NCBI GenBank assembly: GCA_963790875.1
Contig: CAWBQT010000003.1
Location: forward strand, 806,001-870,000
Direction: 5' to 3'
DNA length: 64,000 bases
Origin: AP-15 sp963790875
Lineage (GTDB): Bacteria; Pseudomonadota; Alphaproteobacteria; ATCC43930; CGMCC-115725
The notes beneath the pieces are model-generated. The model was not told the origin of the DNA. It saw only the letters and a list, made by a program, of their open reading frames with translations, and searched no databases. This document shows, piece after piece, positions 8,626-17,350 of the stretch. The translations under genes and the position numbers were made by a program. Position 1 is the stretch's first letter; each line of letters starts with the position of its first letter.

Positions 8626-9009
8626 CGCGGGCCGCTCCTGCGCGCTCCGGCAACGGTTTCGCCCGGTGCCACCTCGGCAACCTTATGCAAAAACGCGACC
8701 ATCCCTCGCCGGACGAAATCGGGGCCGGCTGCGGTAGGCAAAATCGCCGGAGATTCAGGGATTCAGGAACCGCGCGGCTATGAACTTGCCGGGCGACAAG
8801 CGATCTGCATGACGCGAAGGAGCCGCCGCGCTCTGACGGTTTCGTTGCAGCGATATTCGCCGCGAGAGAGCCACGCTAACCCGGCCGACAATAAGCGAGA
8901 GAGAGCAGAATGCGGATCCGCCGCCGGCGTGCACAAGATCTTGATCGGACGGGGCCGATTTGACGCTAAGGCGGTGCGGGCCTAGATTCAGGGGCGAGGA
9001 GCAAAAGCC
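8626..9009. other. Intergenic region between divergent dctA and antitoxin gene
   Basis: No gene is recognised here. It should hold the dctA promoter (minus strand) and the antitoxin promoter (plus strand). A GAGGAG ribosome site at 8996-9001 serves the antitoxin gene. No clear operator palindrome was found. Confidence 0.35.
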
Positions 9010-9261
9010 ATGCCCGAAGGCGAAGCGGTCAGAAAAGGCGAAGTGATCGAAATCGAAACCACGGTGAACGAGGTCGCCGCTGAGCTGGCGCGCCGAGGCC
9101 TCGACCCGCATCATCGCGTCACGATCACAATTGAGCCTGATGAGCTGATCCCCGGCCGGCGCGAAGCGCGCGCGCGGGTCGTCGCTGCCGGGCTGACCGA
9201 TGCCGACATCGACCGGCTGATTGACGAGGCCCGCACCGAAGCGCAACCGCATCTCGGATGA
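9010..9261 (+). CDS. Antitoxin of a PIN-type toxin-antitoxin pair
   Basis: 83 aa, with a GAGGAG ribosome site 9 nt before the ATG. The protein starts MPEGEAVRKGEVIEIETTVN and carries LARRGLDPHHRVTITIEPDE followed by ARVVAAGLTDADIDRLI, a composition typical of small antitoxins cotranscribed with PIN toxins. Its stop codon overlaps the toxin start (ATGA). It would normally bind and neutralise the toxin and repress the operon. The toxin here is broken, so the antitoxin is probably no longer needed. The family assignment rests mainly on gene context. Confidence 0.6.
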   Translation: MPEGEAVRKGEVIEIETTVNEVAAELARRGLDPHHRVTITIEPDELIPGRREARARVVAAGLTDADIDRLIDEARTEAQPHLG

Positions 9262-9665
9262 GGGTTGTTGTCGACACCAACGTTTTTATCAGCCCGGCGC
9301 TCAAGGAAAATTCGCCACCCGGCACGGCGGCCCATCTCGTGGCGGCGAACCATCTCCTCCTTAGATCCACCGATCACCGAGCAAGAGCTGTTCATCACCC
9401 CTCGCGCGGCCGCGTCTCGCGTCGCTGATCCCGCTGCGCTTTCGAGATTGGTTAAGCGAAGTGCTGGCCGCTGCCGAGCTGGTCGCCATCGGCGAGCGGA
9501 TCGCCGCCTGCCGCGATCCCAAGGACGACAAGTTTTTGGAATTGGGCGGCCAACGGCCGTGCCGATCTGATCGTCACGGGCGACGTCGATCTGCTGGCGC
9601 TCAATCCGTTCCGGGAAATCCCAATCGTCAGGCCGCCACCTTCGTGCAGGGGTGTGGCGCAGTAA
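9258..9665 (+). pseudogene. PIN-family toxin, frameshifted
   Basis: Starts MRVVVDTNVFISPALKENSP, with the first catalytic Asp in VDTN, and shares an ATGA overlap with the antitoxin. After LRSTDH the frame is lost. The rest is recoverable in other frames: LAAAELVAIGERIAACRDPK then DDKFLEL, NGRADLIVTGDVDLLALNPF and REIPIVR. The original stop is probably the TAA at 9663-9665. At least three indels are needed to restore the reading frame, so the toxin is inactive. It belongs to the same family as the fragment at 4790-4925. Confidence 0.75.
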
Positions 9666-9798
9666 GGGGAGCAGTAAGCAGGGCAACCCGCTTTCGCCAG
9701 CGCGTCGGAAAAGCCTGGGAACCTCCCGCTTTGGCCCGCGTTGCTACCCGTCAGAGAGCAGTTTTCCGCTTCGCGGAACGTGTTGCCCCACGGAGCGA

Positions 9799-10002
9799 AT
9801 GCAGCGCCCACCTACCGATGTCGTATTTGAAATTCGCGTGCAAGGCAGGCGCCTCGTAACCACGACGCTGCTTGAAGAGGCGAAATGGGCGGCGCGAGCC
9901 GCCGCACGCGCCGGAGAAGGGGCGAAAATCGTGAACCGGGAAACAGGCGAAGTCATCGAGCAGCACCCGCCACGCCAAGCCCGGTCGGGATCACCGGATT
10001 GA
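9799..10002 (+). CDS. Hypothetical 67-aa protein
   Basis: The frame is open further upstream, but the ATG at 9799 begins the protein-like part (MQRPPTDVVFEIRVQGRRLV). It then runs through a helical stretch, LLEEAKWAARAAARAGE, and ends with a basic tail. The composition suggests a small alpha/beta protein. No family is recognised, and there are no membrane segments. Confidence 0.4.
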   Translation: MQRPPTDVVFEIRVQGRRLVTTTLLEEAKWAARAAARAGEGAKIVNRETGEVIEQHPPRQARSGSPD

Positions 10003-10028
10003 GCGGCGTGATCCGAATGATCAACTGA

Positions 10029-10262
10029 TCAGCGGTCCGGAGCGACACTCTTCGGCCGTCTCCTCACCCTCAGCGATGTGGCGTCGGCGGTCGCCGCGGT
10101 GCCGTCGGGGTCCTCGGTGCGCTCTCGACGCAGTTCATCGACCCGCGCTCGGATCGTCGCAAAATCGTCGGCCGCACGCGGTCGGGTGATGCTCTCGCGG
10201 CGCAACTCATGCATACGCGCGCGGATCTTCGGGAAATCGTCGGCGGCGCGGGGTCGGGTCAT
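10029..10262 (-). CDS. Small protein with two tandem 24-residue repeats
   Basis: 77 aa, with a GGAGG ribosome site 5 nt before the ATG. The N-terminal half is two direct repeats, TRPRAADDFPKIRARMHELR and TRPRAADDFATIRARVDELR, each followed by RE. Short proteins with one such RPRAADDF..IR.R..ELRRE unit occur in rhizobia and relatives, so this looks like an internal duplication. The rest is a basic, disordered tail. The role is unknown. The repeats are probably helical. Confidence 0.5.
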   Translation of the reverse strand: MTRPRAADDFPKIRARMHELRRESITRPRAADDFATIRARVDELRRERTEDPDGTAATADATSLRVRRRPKSVAPDR

Positions 10263-10322
10263 TTTTCCTCCGCGAGAGGCCCTGTTGTGATTAGCTCGTC
10301 TCCGGCGTCGTTAATTCTACGA

Positions 10323-10385
10323 CTAGCCAGCTCGGCGCGAGCGGGATCCGTTGACCACGCCATGCCAATCGAAGTGAAGTATCAC
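10323..10385 (-). pseudogene. Truncated copy of the FDWH small-protein gene
   Basis: A 20-codon GTG-started frame, MILHFDWHGVVNGSRSRRAG, ending at TAG. Its first eight residues and the preceding bases (ACGTTTCNGTGAT) match the start of the 89-aa gene at 5023-5292. The rest of that protein is not present downstream. It is either a decayed copy or the remaining 5' end of a lost gene. Confidence 0.4.
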
Positions 10386-10473
10386 CGAAACGTAAAATCT
10401 GCCCGCTTGGCTTCTACCTGAAGGATTTCCAAGATCCCGCGTCATGCGCTAAGCAGGACAGCACACACGGCCC

Positions 10474-10807
10474 TTACGCGCCTTGGAGAGAGCGCCGGAC
10501 GGCGAGGCCCAGCTCGACGAGGTGATCGAGTACCGCTTCGCCGATCGGGCCGCGCACCTCTTCCGGAAGAACAATCGCGGCTTGCAATTTGCCGGCGGCG
10601 TCGCGATAGGTCGGCAACTCAACCCTGGTCGCAGCGGGTGACACATGTAGCGCGCGGATGCCGTGGATTTCGATCGGCACACGGTCGATATCGACCTCGA
10701 CAGCAGCCAAGGAAAAACAGCTTCCCGACATGCATCGGGGTCACTGAGAGAATAGTGATCGATACCGGAGTCGTAGTAGCGATTTCCTCGGGGCCGACGC
10801 TATCCAT
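10474..10807 (-). pseudogene. Small SpoVG-like conserved protein, frameshifted
   Basis: The N-terminal part PVSITILSVTPMHVGKLF is in one frame. It continues after a one-base shift at a five-base A/T run (10713-10717) as SLAAVEVDIDRVPIEIHGIR, then IVLPEEVRGPIGEAVLDHLV. Removing one base of the run gives one smooth product of about 110 residues. The layout (short strands plus a VALPEE-like segment) recalls small SpoVG-like proteins of alphaproteobacteria, but this family call is tentative. The downstream frame alone (from 10731) could still be translated. Confidence 0.45.
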
Positions 10808-11186
10808 TTGAAAAAACCCTATCTCGCCGTTTCCTCGCTCGGGCTCTGCCTGCGCCCAACGGATGTCGTCTCTGCGGAGCGCATCGCCGGCCAGCACATC
10901 CCTCGGCTGGCTGGCTGGCCGAAGTCGGTGTGTTGCCGGCGTCGGCCACACACGCTCGCGCCTCAGGCTCCAAACACTCCATCCATAATTGCGTTCCACA
11001 TCGTTTTCCGTAGGAACCCACAGGTTCTCCGGCAGTACAACAACCGAATGGGTTTTTTCACTTCGCGGTATACGGGCTTCCGGCAGCATCGGTGCGAAAA
11101 TTTACGATAACGGCGGCCGGGCTATCATAGAGCCAGTATCGTAGCTGGCTTGGGTTGCGGCCAACTGGCTATCGATCTGCGTGGTT

Positions 11187-11696
11187 TTACGCGTGCGAGT
11201 CGAAGCAATAAAGGATGTCGACAATCGGACTTTCATCCAACCGAAAGGCAAACCGTTCGCCTATGCGCCGCGCTCCTCGTCGTTCATAAAAATGCCTGCC
11301 CTGCTTGTTGCCTGACAGCACGCAAACGCCGAGGGCAGGCGCGCCGCAGCGCGCTGCTTCAGCCCGCGCGAACGCCAAAGCTTCAGAGCCGAGCCCGTAA
11401 CCGCGCGCGTGCCGGAGTAAATAGAGAGTAGTCAGTTGGCTATCGGTGCCGGGTATGGATGATGCACCAGCCATTATCCGCAGTACGCCTACATCGTTGT
11501 GCGTGTCCGAAATGATCTAGGTCACGGAAACAGGTTCTCTTATTCTTGCTTCCCATGCCTGGCGATTGTGATGGGGGTTCTGGTCAAGCGATGCCAAGAG
11601 GGACCAGGGAAGAAAATCGCGGTATGAATCTTGCCACGAGTCGATAACCGTTCGGCTGATGAACGTCGCATCATGGATTGTCGCTACCCGATACAA
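11187..11696 (-). pseudogene. GNAT-family N-acetyltransferase interrupted by one amber codon
   Basis: The TTG at 11696 has a GGAGGG ribosome site 6 nt upstream. Translation reads MYRVATIHDATFISRTVIDS, an N-terminal GNAT motif, and reaches TAG at 11517-11519 after 59 codons. The same frame continues without any shift through IISDTHNDVGVLRIMAG, the acetyl-CoA loop region RHARGYGLGSEALAFARAEA and the C-terminal FYERRGARRIGERFAFRLD. A single base change, for example TGG to TAG, explains the break. Full length would be about 169 aa. The protein would transfer an acetyl group from acetyl-CoA to an unknown amine. Confidence 0.75.
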
Positions 11697-11745
11697 ATCG
11701 GACCCTCCCTTCGGTCCGCGCCCGCCGATCCGACCGGGCGGGCTA

Positions 11746-12115
11746 TCAAAGCCTCGAAATCGTGCTCTGACTGACATTGTAGCTGCGGGCGACGCTGCGT
11801 TGCGTTTCGCCCGCTTCGAGGCGCTTGCGGGCCTCGTTCTGCTGGTGCGGGGTGAGAATCGGCTTGCGGCCAAACTTGACGCCCTTGGCCTTGGCGTGGA
11901 CCCGGCCGCGCGCGGTGCGCTCCAGAATGCGGCGCCCCCAGCTTCGCGGCAACGCCAAGGATCGCGAAAATGATCTCGGCAAAGTCGGATGTGGTATCGA
12001 GGAACGGCTCGGCCAGTGAACGGATACCGGCCCCGGCGCGCTGCGTCTCGCGGGCGATAAACAGAAGGTCGTTTGTGTCGCGCGACAGCCATCTGTTTGA
12101 CAATATCGCGGACGT
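11746..12115 (-). pseudogene. Serine recombinase, C-terminal two thirds, frameshifted
   Basis: Minus-strand frame 1 gives SRDTNDLLFIARETQRAGAG then RSLAEPFLDTTSDFAEIIFA, the latter half of a resolvase catalytic domain. After a shift near 11940-11960 a second frame gives RRILERTARGRVHAKAKGVK and the HTH_7-type DNA-binding domain ILTPHQQNEARKRLEAGETQ, RSVARSYNVSQSTISRL. The N-terminal ~65 residues with the catalytic Ser are missing here. A matching N-terminal fragment lies on the same strand at 18425-18562, beyond the liv operon. Confidence 0.75.
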
Positions 12116-12442
12116 GGATCGCGGTCGCCGGTGGATGGAAAGCCGCGGGCGATCGCCCAGCCGCGGCTCTCTGGCCCGCTGCGCTCTGTTCGCCATTATC
12201 CAAGGTGGGAGCCCGGTGCGGTAGTGCCGCACGCCGGGTTCTGTGCCGAGGGCGCGGGGTGAGCGCATCCCTACGGCGCCGGGCCTCAGCGAAGGGTCCG
12301 GCCTCACGCGGATGCAGCGAGGCCCTCCGGCTTGGCACGAGAATTGCTGCCGGGTGCATGACCGACGGACGGCGTCCCCCGGGCCGACAGCAACTTCGCC
12401 GCAGTTGGTCGTTAACGAGATCGGTATAGGGGGCTCTCGCTC
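12116..12442. other. Region upstream of the liv operon
   Basis: No gene is recognised. It must contain the promoter of the liv operon. An AGGGGG ribosome site at 12429-12434 precedes the GTG start. No convincing operator was found. Confidence 0.35.
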
Positions 12443-13693
12443 GTGGCCAACGCGCTCTGTCGCAGTCTTGCGGGCTGCCTTGTCGTCGCCCTCTGGCCGC
12501 TCGGCGCGGCGTTGGCGGCGCAGACCCTCGGGCCGGTGACCGATGATATCGGGGTGATCCGCGTCCCAAAGGGGGCGCCGATCCAGATCGGCGGCTCCTG
12601 GGTGTTGTCGGGTGCCGATACCGCGTCGGGGCTCGACCAGAAACGCGGTGTCCTCGTCGCCTTTCAGGATCTCGGCGGCACGCTCCTCGGCCACCCGTTG
12701 AAGCTCGACGCCGAGGACGATCTGTGCACCGCCGAAGGTGGGCAGACGGTCGGAACGAAACTCGCGGCGAACCCGCAGACGGTGATCGTGCTCGGCTCGG
12801 CGTGCTCGTCGGCCGCGACCCCCGAGGCGCCGATCCTGTGGCAGGCCGGCGTCGTCGACATCTGCACGTCGTGCACTGCGCCGTCGCTGACCGCCCCCAC
12901 TCGCAAGCCCGAATACGACGGGTTCGCGCGCACCGTCTACAGCGACATCGAACAAGGCAAGTCCGACGCGATCTATGCCTACACGGCGGCGAAGGCACGG
13001 TCGGTCGTCACGATCCACGACGGCAGCCCCTATGCCCAGCAGCTGCAGCAGGTGATGGCCAGCAACTTCAAGGCAATGGGCGGCGAGGTGCTGTCGCAGG
13101 AGGCGATCGCGCCGACCGATGTCGACATGCACCCGCTGCTGACGCGGATCGCCAGCGAAAAGCCGGACCTCATCTATTTTCCGGTGTTCACCGCGGCGGG
13201 GGCGCAGATCCTGCGCCAGGCAAAGGACACGCCGGGCCTCGAACACACGGCGCTATTGGGCGGCGGGGCGTTGTTTTCCGCCGATTTCATCGAAGCCGCC
13301 GGCCCCTCCGTCGTGGGCTTCAAGGTCGCCTATCCCGATCTCTCGCCACAAGCCATGGGCAAGGGCTATCCGAAATTCGTCGAAGAATACAAAAAGCTGT
13401 TTGGCGAAGCGCCGATTTCGGGCAACCACGCCAACGCCTACGACGCCGCGATCTTGGCGACGAAGGCGATAGTGAAGGTCGCCAAAGCCGACGCCGACGG
13501 CAACCTCTACATCGGCAAGAAGGCGCTGCGCGACGCGGTCTTCGCCACCAAATTCGACGGCATCAGCGGACCGATTGCTTGCGACCCTTACGGCGAATGT
13601 GGTGAATTCCATCCCTCGGTACTGGAATACACCTCCGCCGATCCCAAGACCTTCGCGATCGGCAAGAACCCGAAGAAAATCTGGCCGCAATGA
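12443..13693 (+). CDS. livK: Branched-chain amino-acid type ABC transporter, substrate-binding protein
   Basis: 416 aa with an N-terminal signal peptide (CLVVALWPLGAALAA), so it is periplasmic. The fold is the periplasmic-binding type I family (LivJ/LivK/Peripla_BP_6): strand PIQIGGSWVLSGADTASG at the N-terminus, LVAFQDLGG, an early-domain Cys pair (DLCTAEGG and GSACSSAATPEAP), the hinge DLIYFPVFTAAGAQILRQAK and YDAAILATKAI near the end. The GTG start is supported by AGGGGG 8 nt upstream. It is first in a five-gene liv operon. The ligand could be a branched-chain amino acid, but relatives also bind amides and aromatic compounds, so the substrate is open. Confidence 0.9.
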   Translation: MANALCRSLAGCLVVALWPLGAALAAQTLGPVTDDIGVIRVPKGAPIQIGGSWVLSGADTASGLDQKRGVLVAFQDLGGTLLGHPLKLDAEDDLCTAEGGQTVGTKLAANPQTVIVLGSACSSAATPEAPILWQAGVVDICTSCTAPSLTAPTRKPEYDGFARTVYSDIEQGKSDAIYAYTAAKARSVVTIHDGSPYAQQLQQVMASNFKAMGGEVLSQEAIAPTDVDMHPLLTRIASEKPDLIYFPVFTAAGAQILRQAKDTPGLEHTALLGGGALFSADFIEAAGPSVVGFKVAYPDLSPQAMGKGYPKFVEEYKKLFGEAPISGNHANAYDAAILATKAIVKVAKADADGNLYIGKKALRDAVFATKFDGISGPIACDPYGECGEFHPSVLEYTSADPKTFAIGKNPKKIWPQ

Positions 13694-13717
13694 GCTTGGC
13701 GCAGTGAGCTTGGCGCG

Positions 13718-14807
13718 ATGAGCTGGGCGGCGGCGGTCCGCCCGTCGCGCTTTACGGCGGTCGCCCGCTTCAACGCGGTCGACCTCGCGCTCTGGGGCCT
13801 GCGCATCGCGGTCGTCCTTGTCGTCGTTGTCGGGACAATCGGCTCGCTGATCAAGGACCGCTACACGGCCGCGCAGTGGTTCGACCTGGCGATGTTCGGC
13901 CTGACCATCGGCAGCATCTACGCCCAGATCGCGCTTGGCTATACAATGGTCTACGGCGTGCTGCGCATGATCAACTTCGCCCATGGCGAGATCGTCATGA
14001 GCGGGGCGTTCGCCGGTTACTTCGTCGCGACGGCCCTCGACCGCGGCGACCTTCTCGCGCGAGAGCCGGTTCCTGCCATGGCAATCGTCCTCGGGGTGGC
14101 GGTCGCGACCTCGACCGCGATTGCGCTTCTCGCCGAACGCATCGCCTATCGGCCGTTCCGCCGCTCGGGCGGGCTGGCGCCGCTGATCTGCGCCTTCGGC
14201 GTGTCGTTCTTCCTGCAGCAGACTTTTCGCGGCATGTTCGGTACCGCCGTCCGATCCTACCCCGACCCAGACTGGCAGCGCGCCGCATTCCATTTTTCGG
14301 TCTTTACCGTACCGCGCCTCGATGTGCTGGTCGTCGGCCTAGCCCTGCTCTTCATGCTCGCGCTGCATCTGATCGTCCAGCGCACCCGCATGGGGACCGC
14401 GATGCGCGCCGTCGCCGAGGACGCCGAAGCCGCGGCGCTGATGGGAATCGATATCAACAAGGTCGTGATCTTCACCTTCGCCCTCGGCGGCGCGATGGCC
14501 GGCATCGCCGGCGTCTTTTATTGCATGGTCTACAAGCAGGTTTATTTCTTCATGGGCTTCACGCCTGGCCTCAAGGCGTTCGGAGCCGCCGTGCTCGGCG
14601 GTATCGGCAGCGTCCCCGGGGCGATGCTCGGCGGCTTTTTTCTCGGCATGGTCGAAATCGGTCGGCCCATCGCTGTTCCTCGATGGGCTTGGCATCCCGG
14701 CGCCCTATCAACTGCGCGACCTGATCGCCTTCACCCTCCTGATCATGGTGCTGATCTTCCGCCCGCAAGGCATCTTCGGCGAGCCGATGGCGAAGCGCAG
14801 GGCATGA
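13718..14807 (+). CDS. livH: Branched-chain amino-acid type ABC permease LivH (one-base frameshift near 3' end)
   Basis: Inner-membrane permease. Family marks are YTMVYGVLRMINFAHGEIVM, LICAFGVSFFLQQTFRG, RTRMGTAMRAVAEDAEAAAL (the EAA-like loop contacting the ATPases), GIDINKVVIFTFALGGAMAG and KAFGAAVLGGIGSVPGAMLG. After GGFFLGMVE the frame is shifted by one extra A in the run at 14655-14657. The other frame restores the expected end SVGPSLFLDGLGIPAP...LIFRPQGIFGEPMAKRRA and stops at 14805-14807. Read literally, translation runs out of frame to 14818 and overlaps livM. Either the base is a sequencing error or livH has lost its last membrane segment. Confidence 0.85.
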
Positions 14808-14814
14808 CGCGCGC

Positions 14815-16527
14815 ATGAACGGCGCAGCCGGCTCCGCCTTGTTTTGGACGATGCGCCGCGCCGCGGCCATTGGCCTCGCCTGCGGCGCCGGCGCGCTCCA
14901 TCTCGCGGCCGTCGGCGTCCTCTTGATGCTGCAGGAGCGACCCATCGTCGTCGGCGGCATCACCCTCGGGCAGGCCGCGCTATTGCTGATCGCGGTCGGC
15001 GCCGGAGCGATGGCGGCCCGCGCCGCGGGGCTCGGCCGGGGGTTGTTCGCTGGCCTCCTCGCCGGCGTTGGCAGCGCCATGCCGCTCGCGGCGCTGACCG
15101 TGCTGATCGACCTTGTGCCGTTGCGGCAGGTCTTCATCGCGCTGTCGCCGGCACTTCTCGACATGCTTGATCTGGGGCGTGGTGCTGCAGCCGGCGTCGT
15201 CATCCTGATTAGTGGCGGGGCAATTGCGGGTTTTCTCGGCGCCGGGCTGCGCTTTTGCCCGGCCGCGGTGCGCCGCGCGGTGATCGCCGGTACGGCCGCG
15301 GTCGCGGTATGCGGCGTGTTCCAGGAGCTGATCCAACTGATGCTCCAGCAATATGAGGGGGTGATCGGCGCCATTCGCGATTTTCTCTTCAGCTGGGAGG
15401 GGCTGACCCCGGCGGGCGCCGCGGCCTGTTTCGCTGCCGCGGCCGGTTGCGGCGGCCTTACGGCCGAGTTCGGCAAACGCCGCGCCGCCGCAGGGATTGT
15501 CCCCGACCGGCAACGGCAGCGCTTGGTTCGAGCCGGCCTGGCGCTGCTGGCGCTCGCCCTCCTGCCAGCACTCGCGGGGTCGTATATCGGCCAGGTCTTG
15601 ATGACTGTCGGGCTCTACATCCTGATGGGCATGGGTCTCAACCTCGAAATCGGCTTGGCCGGGCTCTTGGATCTGGGCTTTGTCGCGTTCTTCGCGGTCG
15701 GCGCTTATACGACGGCGCTCCTCACCGCCAACTCGCCGCATGCGCTCCTCCACCTCTCCTATTGGGGCGCGATGCCAATAGCGGTGGCGCTCTCGGTCAT
15801 TGTCGGCGTGCTGTTCGGGCTGCCGGTACTCGGCGTGCGCGGCGATTACCTCGCGGTCGCGACATTGGGTCTCGGCGAGATCGTCAGCGTCGTCGTGCAG
15901 TCGGATTTCGCGGCGCCGCTGCTCGGCGGCGCCCAGGGCATACTGCAGATCCCGAAACCGGCGCTCGGCCACTTCACGCTCGGCTCCCCGGTTTCGCTCT
16001 TTTACCTCACCCTCGTCTGCTCGGGCGTCGCCGCCTTTGTGGCTTGGCGGCTGGAAAACTCGCGCCTCGGCCGAGCCTGGATGGCGCTGCGCGACGACGA
16101 GGACGTGGCCCAGGCGCTCGGCATCAATCTGGTGCGCTCAAAGCTGCTGGCCTATGGGCTCGGCGCCGCCTTTGCCGGCCTCGCCGGCTCGATCTTCGCG
16201 ACGATGCTGACCTCGGTCTATCCGTCGAGCTTCCAGCTGTTGATCTCGGTCAACGTCGTGGCGCTGTTGATCGTCGGCGGCATGGGCAGTCTCCCGGGCG
16301 TCGTGATCGGCGCGCTGGCGCTGATCGGCCTGCCTGAATTGCTGCGTGAATTCGGCGAATACCGCTATCTGTTTTACGGCGCGGTGCTGATCGTGATGAT
16401 GCGCCTGCGGCCGGAAGGATTGTGGCCGTCCGAAGTACGGCGGCGCGAATTGCACGCACATGACGCGATCGACGCGCGCGATGCGGCTGGCGATCTTTTG
16501 GCGCCGGCCGCCGACCGGACAGGCTGA
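14815..16527 (+). CDS. livM: Branched-chain amino-acid type ABC permease LivM, long N-terminal extension
   Basis: 570 aa, longer than usual LivM proteins (about 300-450 aa). The last ~330 residues are the conserved permease: GLYILMGMGLNLEIGLAGLL, GVRGDYLAVATLGLGEIV, RLGRAWMALRDDEDVAQALG (EAA-like loop), SVNVVALLIVGGMGSLPGVV. The first ~230 residues add about five hydrophobic segments with no motif I recognise. The start ATG lies 8 nt after the in-frame end of livH. Together with LivH it forms the translocation pore. Confidence 0.88.
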   Translation: MNGAAGSALFWTMRRAAAIGLACGAGALHLAAVGVLLMLQERPIVVGGITLGQAALLLIAVGAGAMAARAAGLGRGLFAGLLAGVGSAMPLAALTVLIDLVPLRQVFIALSPALLDMLDLGRGAAAGVVILISGGAIAGFLGAGLRFCPAAVRRAVIAGTAAVAVCGVFQELIQLMLQQYEGVIGAIRDFLFSWEGLTPAGAAACFAAAAGCGGLTAEFGKRRAAAGIVPDRQRQRLVRAGLALLALALLPALAGSYIGQVLMTVGLYILMGMGLNLEIGLAGLLDLGFVAFFAVGAYTTALLTANSPHALLHLSYWGAMPIAVALSVIVGVLFGLPVLGVRGDYLAVATLGLGEIVSVVVQSDFAAPLLGGAQGILQIPKPALGHFTLGSPVSLFYLTLVCSGVAAFVAWRLENSRLGRAWMALRDDEDVAQALGINLVRSKLLAYGLGAAFAGLAGSIFATMLTSVYPSSFQLLISVNVVALLIVGGMGSLPGVVIGALALIGLPELLREFGEYRYLFYGAVLIVMMRLRPEGLWPSEVRRRELHAHDAIDARDAAGDLLAPAADRTG

Positions 16528-16530
16528 GAC

Positions 16531-17346
16531 ATGGCCGACCGGCCGCTGCTCCGCTGTGCCGGGCTGACGATGCGCTTTGGCGGTCTCCTGGCGGTGAGCG
16601 ATCTCGATCTGATGGTGGCCGGCAACGCGATCCACAGCGTGATCGGCCCGAACGGCGCCGGCAAGACGACAGTTTTCAACTGCATCACACAGAATTTGCG
16701 GCCCAGCGCCGGCGAGATCTGGCTCGACGGCGCGCGCATCGACGGGTTGACGCCGGACCGCGTGGCGGCGGCCGGGATCAGTCGGACCTATCAGAACATC
16801 CGCCTGTTTCGCAGCATCACCGCCCTCGAAAACCTGCTCGTCGGCATGCACATGCACCTCCGCTCAACCTGGTGGGGCGCGGTGCTGCACACGGCCAATA
16901 CCCGGCACGATGAAGCGGCGGCGCACGAACGAGCCCGGCAATTGCTGCAATTGGTCGGGTTGCGCGGCCGCGGCGACGTGCTCGCCGGCAGCCTCGCCTA
17001 TGGCGAGCAGCGTCGCCTGGAAATCGGCCGGGCGCTGGCGACGCGCCCGAAGCTGCTGTTGCTCGACGAGCCGACCGCCGGCTTGAACCCTCGGGAGACC
17101 TCGGAGATGATCGGCTTCATCCAGGAGGTCCGCGCCCGCTTTGGCCTGACGATCCTCTTGATCGAGCACCAGATGCGCGTCGTGATGACGATCTCGGACC
17201 GGGTCACGGTGCTGGATCACGGCGTCCGGATCGCCGAAGGCGGGGCGTCCGAGGTGCAGCAGGATGCGGCCGTGATCGAGGCGTATCTCGGCGCCCGCCC
17301 GACGCGATCCGCGCCACGATCGACGGCGGACCACGCCGCGGAGTGA
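16531..17346 (+). CDS. livG: Branched-chain amino-acid type ABC transporter ATPase LivG
   Basis: 271 aa. Walker A is GPNGAGKTTVFN. It has the Q-loop SRTYQNIRLF, a signature LAYGEQRRLEIGRAL (the LAYGEQR form typical of LivG), Walker B LLLLDEPTAGLN and the H-loop LIEHQMRVVM. The C-terminal BCA_ABC_TP extension (VIEAYLGA) is present. It follows livM by 3 nt and precedes livF by 4 nt, in normal operon order. Confidence 0.93.
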   Translation: MADRPLLRCAGLTMRFGGLLAVSDLDLMVAGNAIHSVIGPNGAGKTTVFNCITQNLRPSAGEIWLDGARIDGLTPDRVAAAGISRTYQNIRLFRSITALENLLVGMHMHLRSTWWGAVLHTANTRHDEAAAHERARQLLQLVGLRGRGDVLAGSLAYGEQRRLEIGRALATRPKLLLLDEPTAGLNPRETSEMIGFIQEVRARFGLTILLIEHQMRVVMTISDRVTVLDHGVRIAEGGASEVQQDAAVIEAYLGARPTRSAPRSTADHAAE

Positions 17347-17350
17347 TGCC

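Noticed and set aside
12073..12429. Open frames over the liv operon upstream region
   Set aside because: No ribosome site, unnatural composition, and no similarity. They overlap the resolvase remnant on the other strand.
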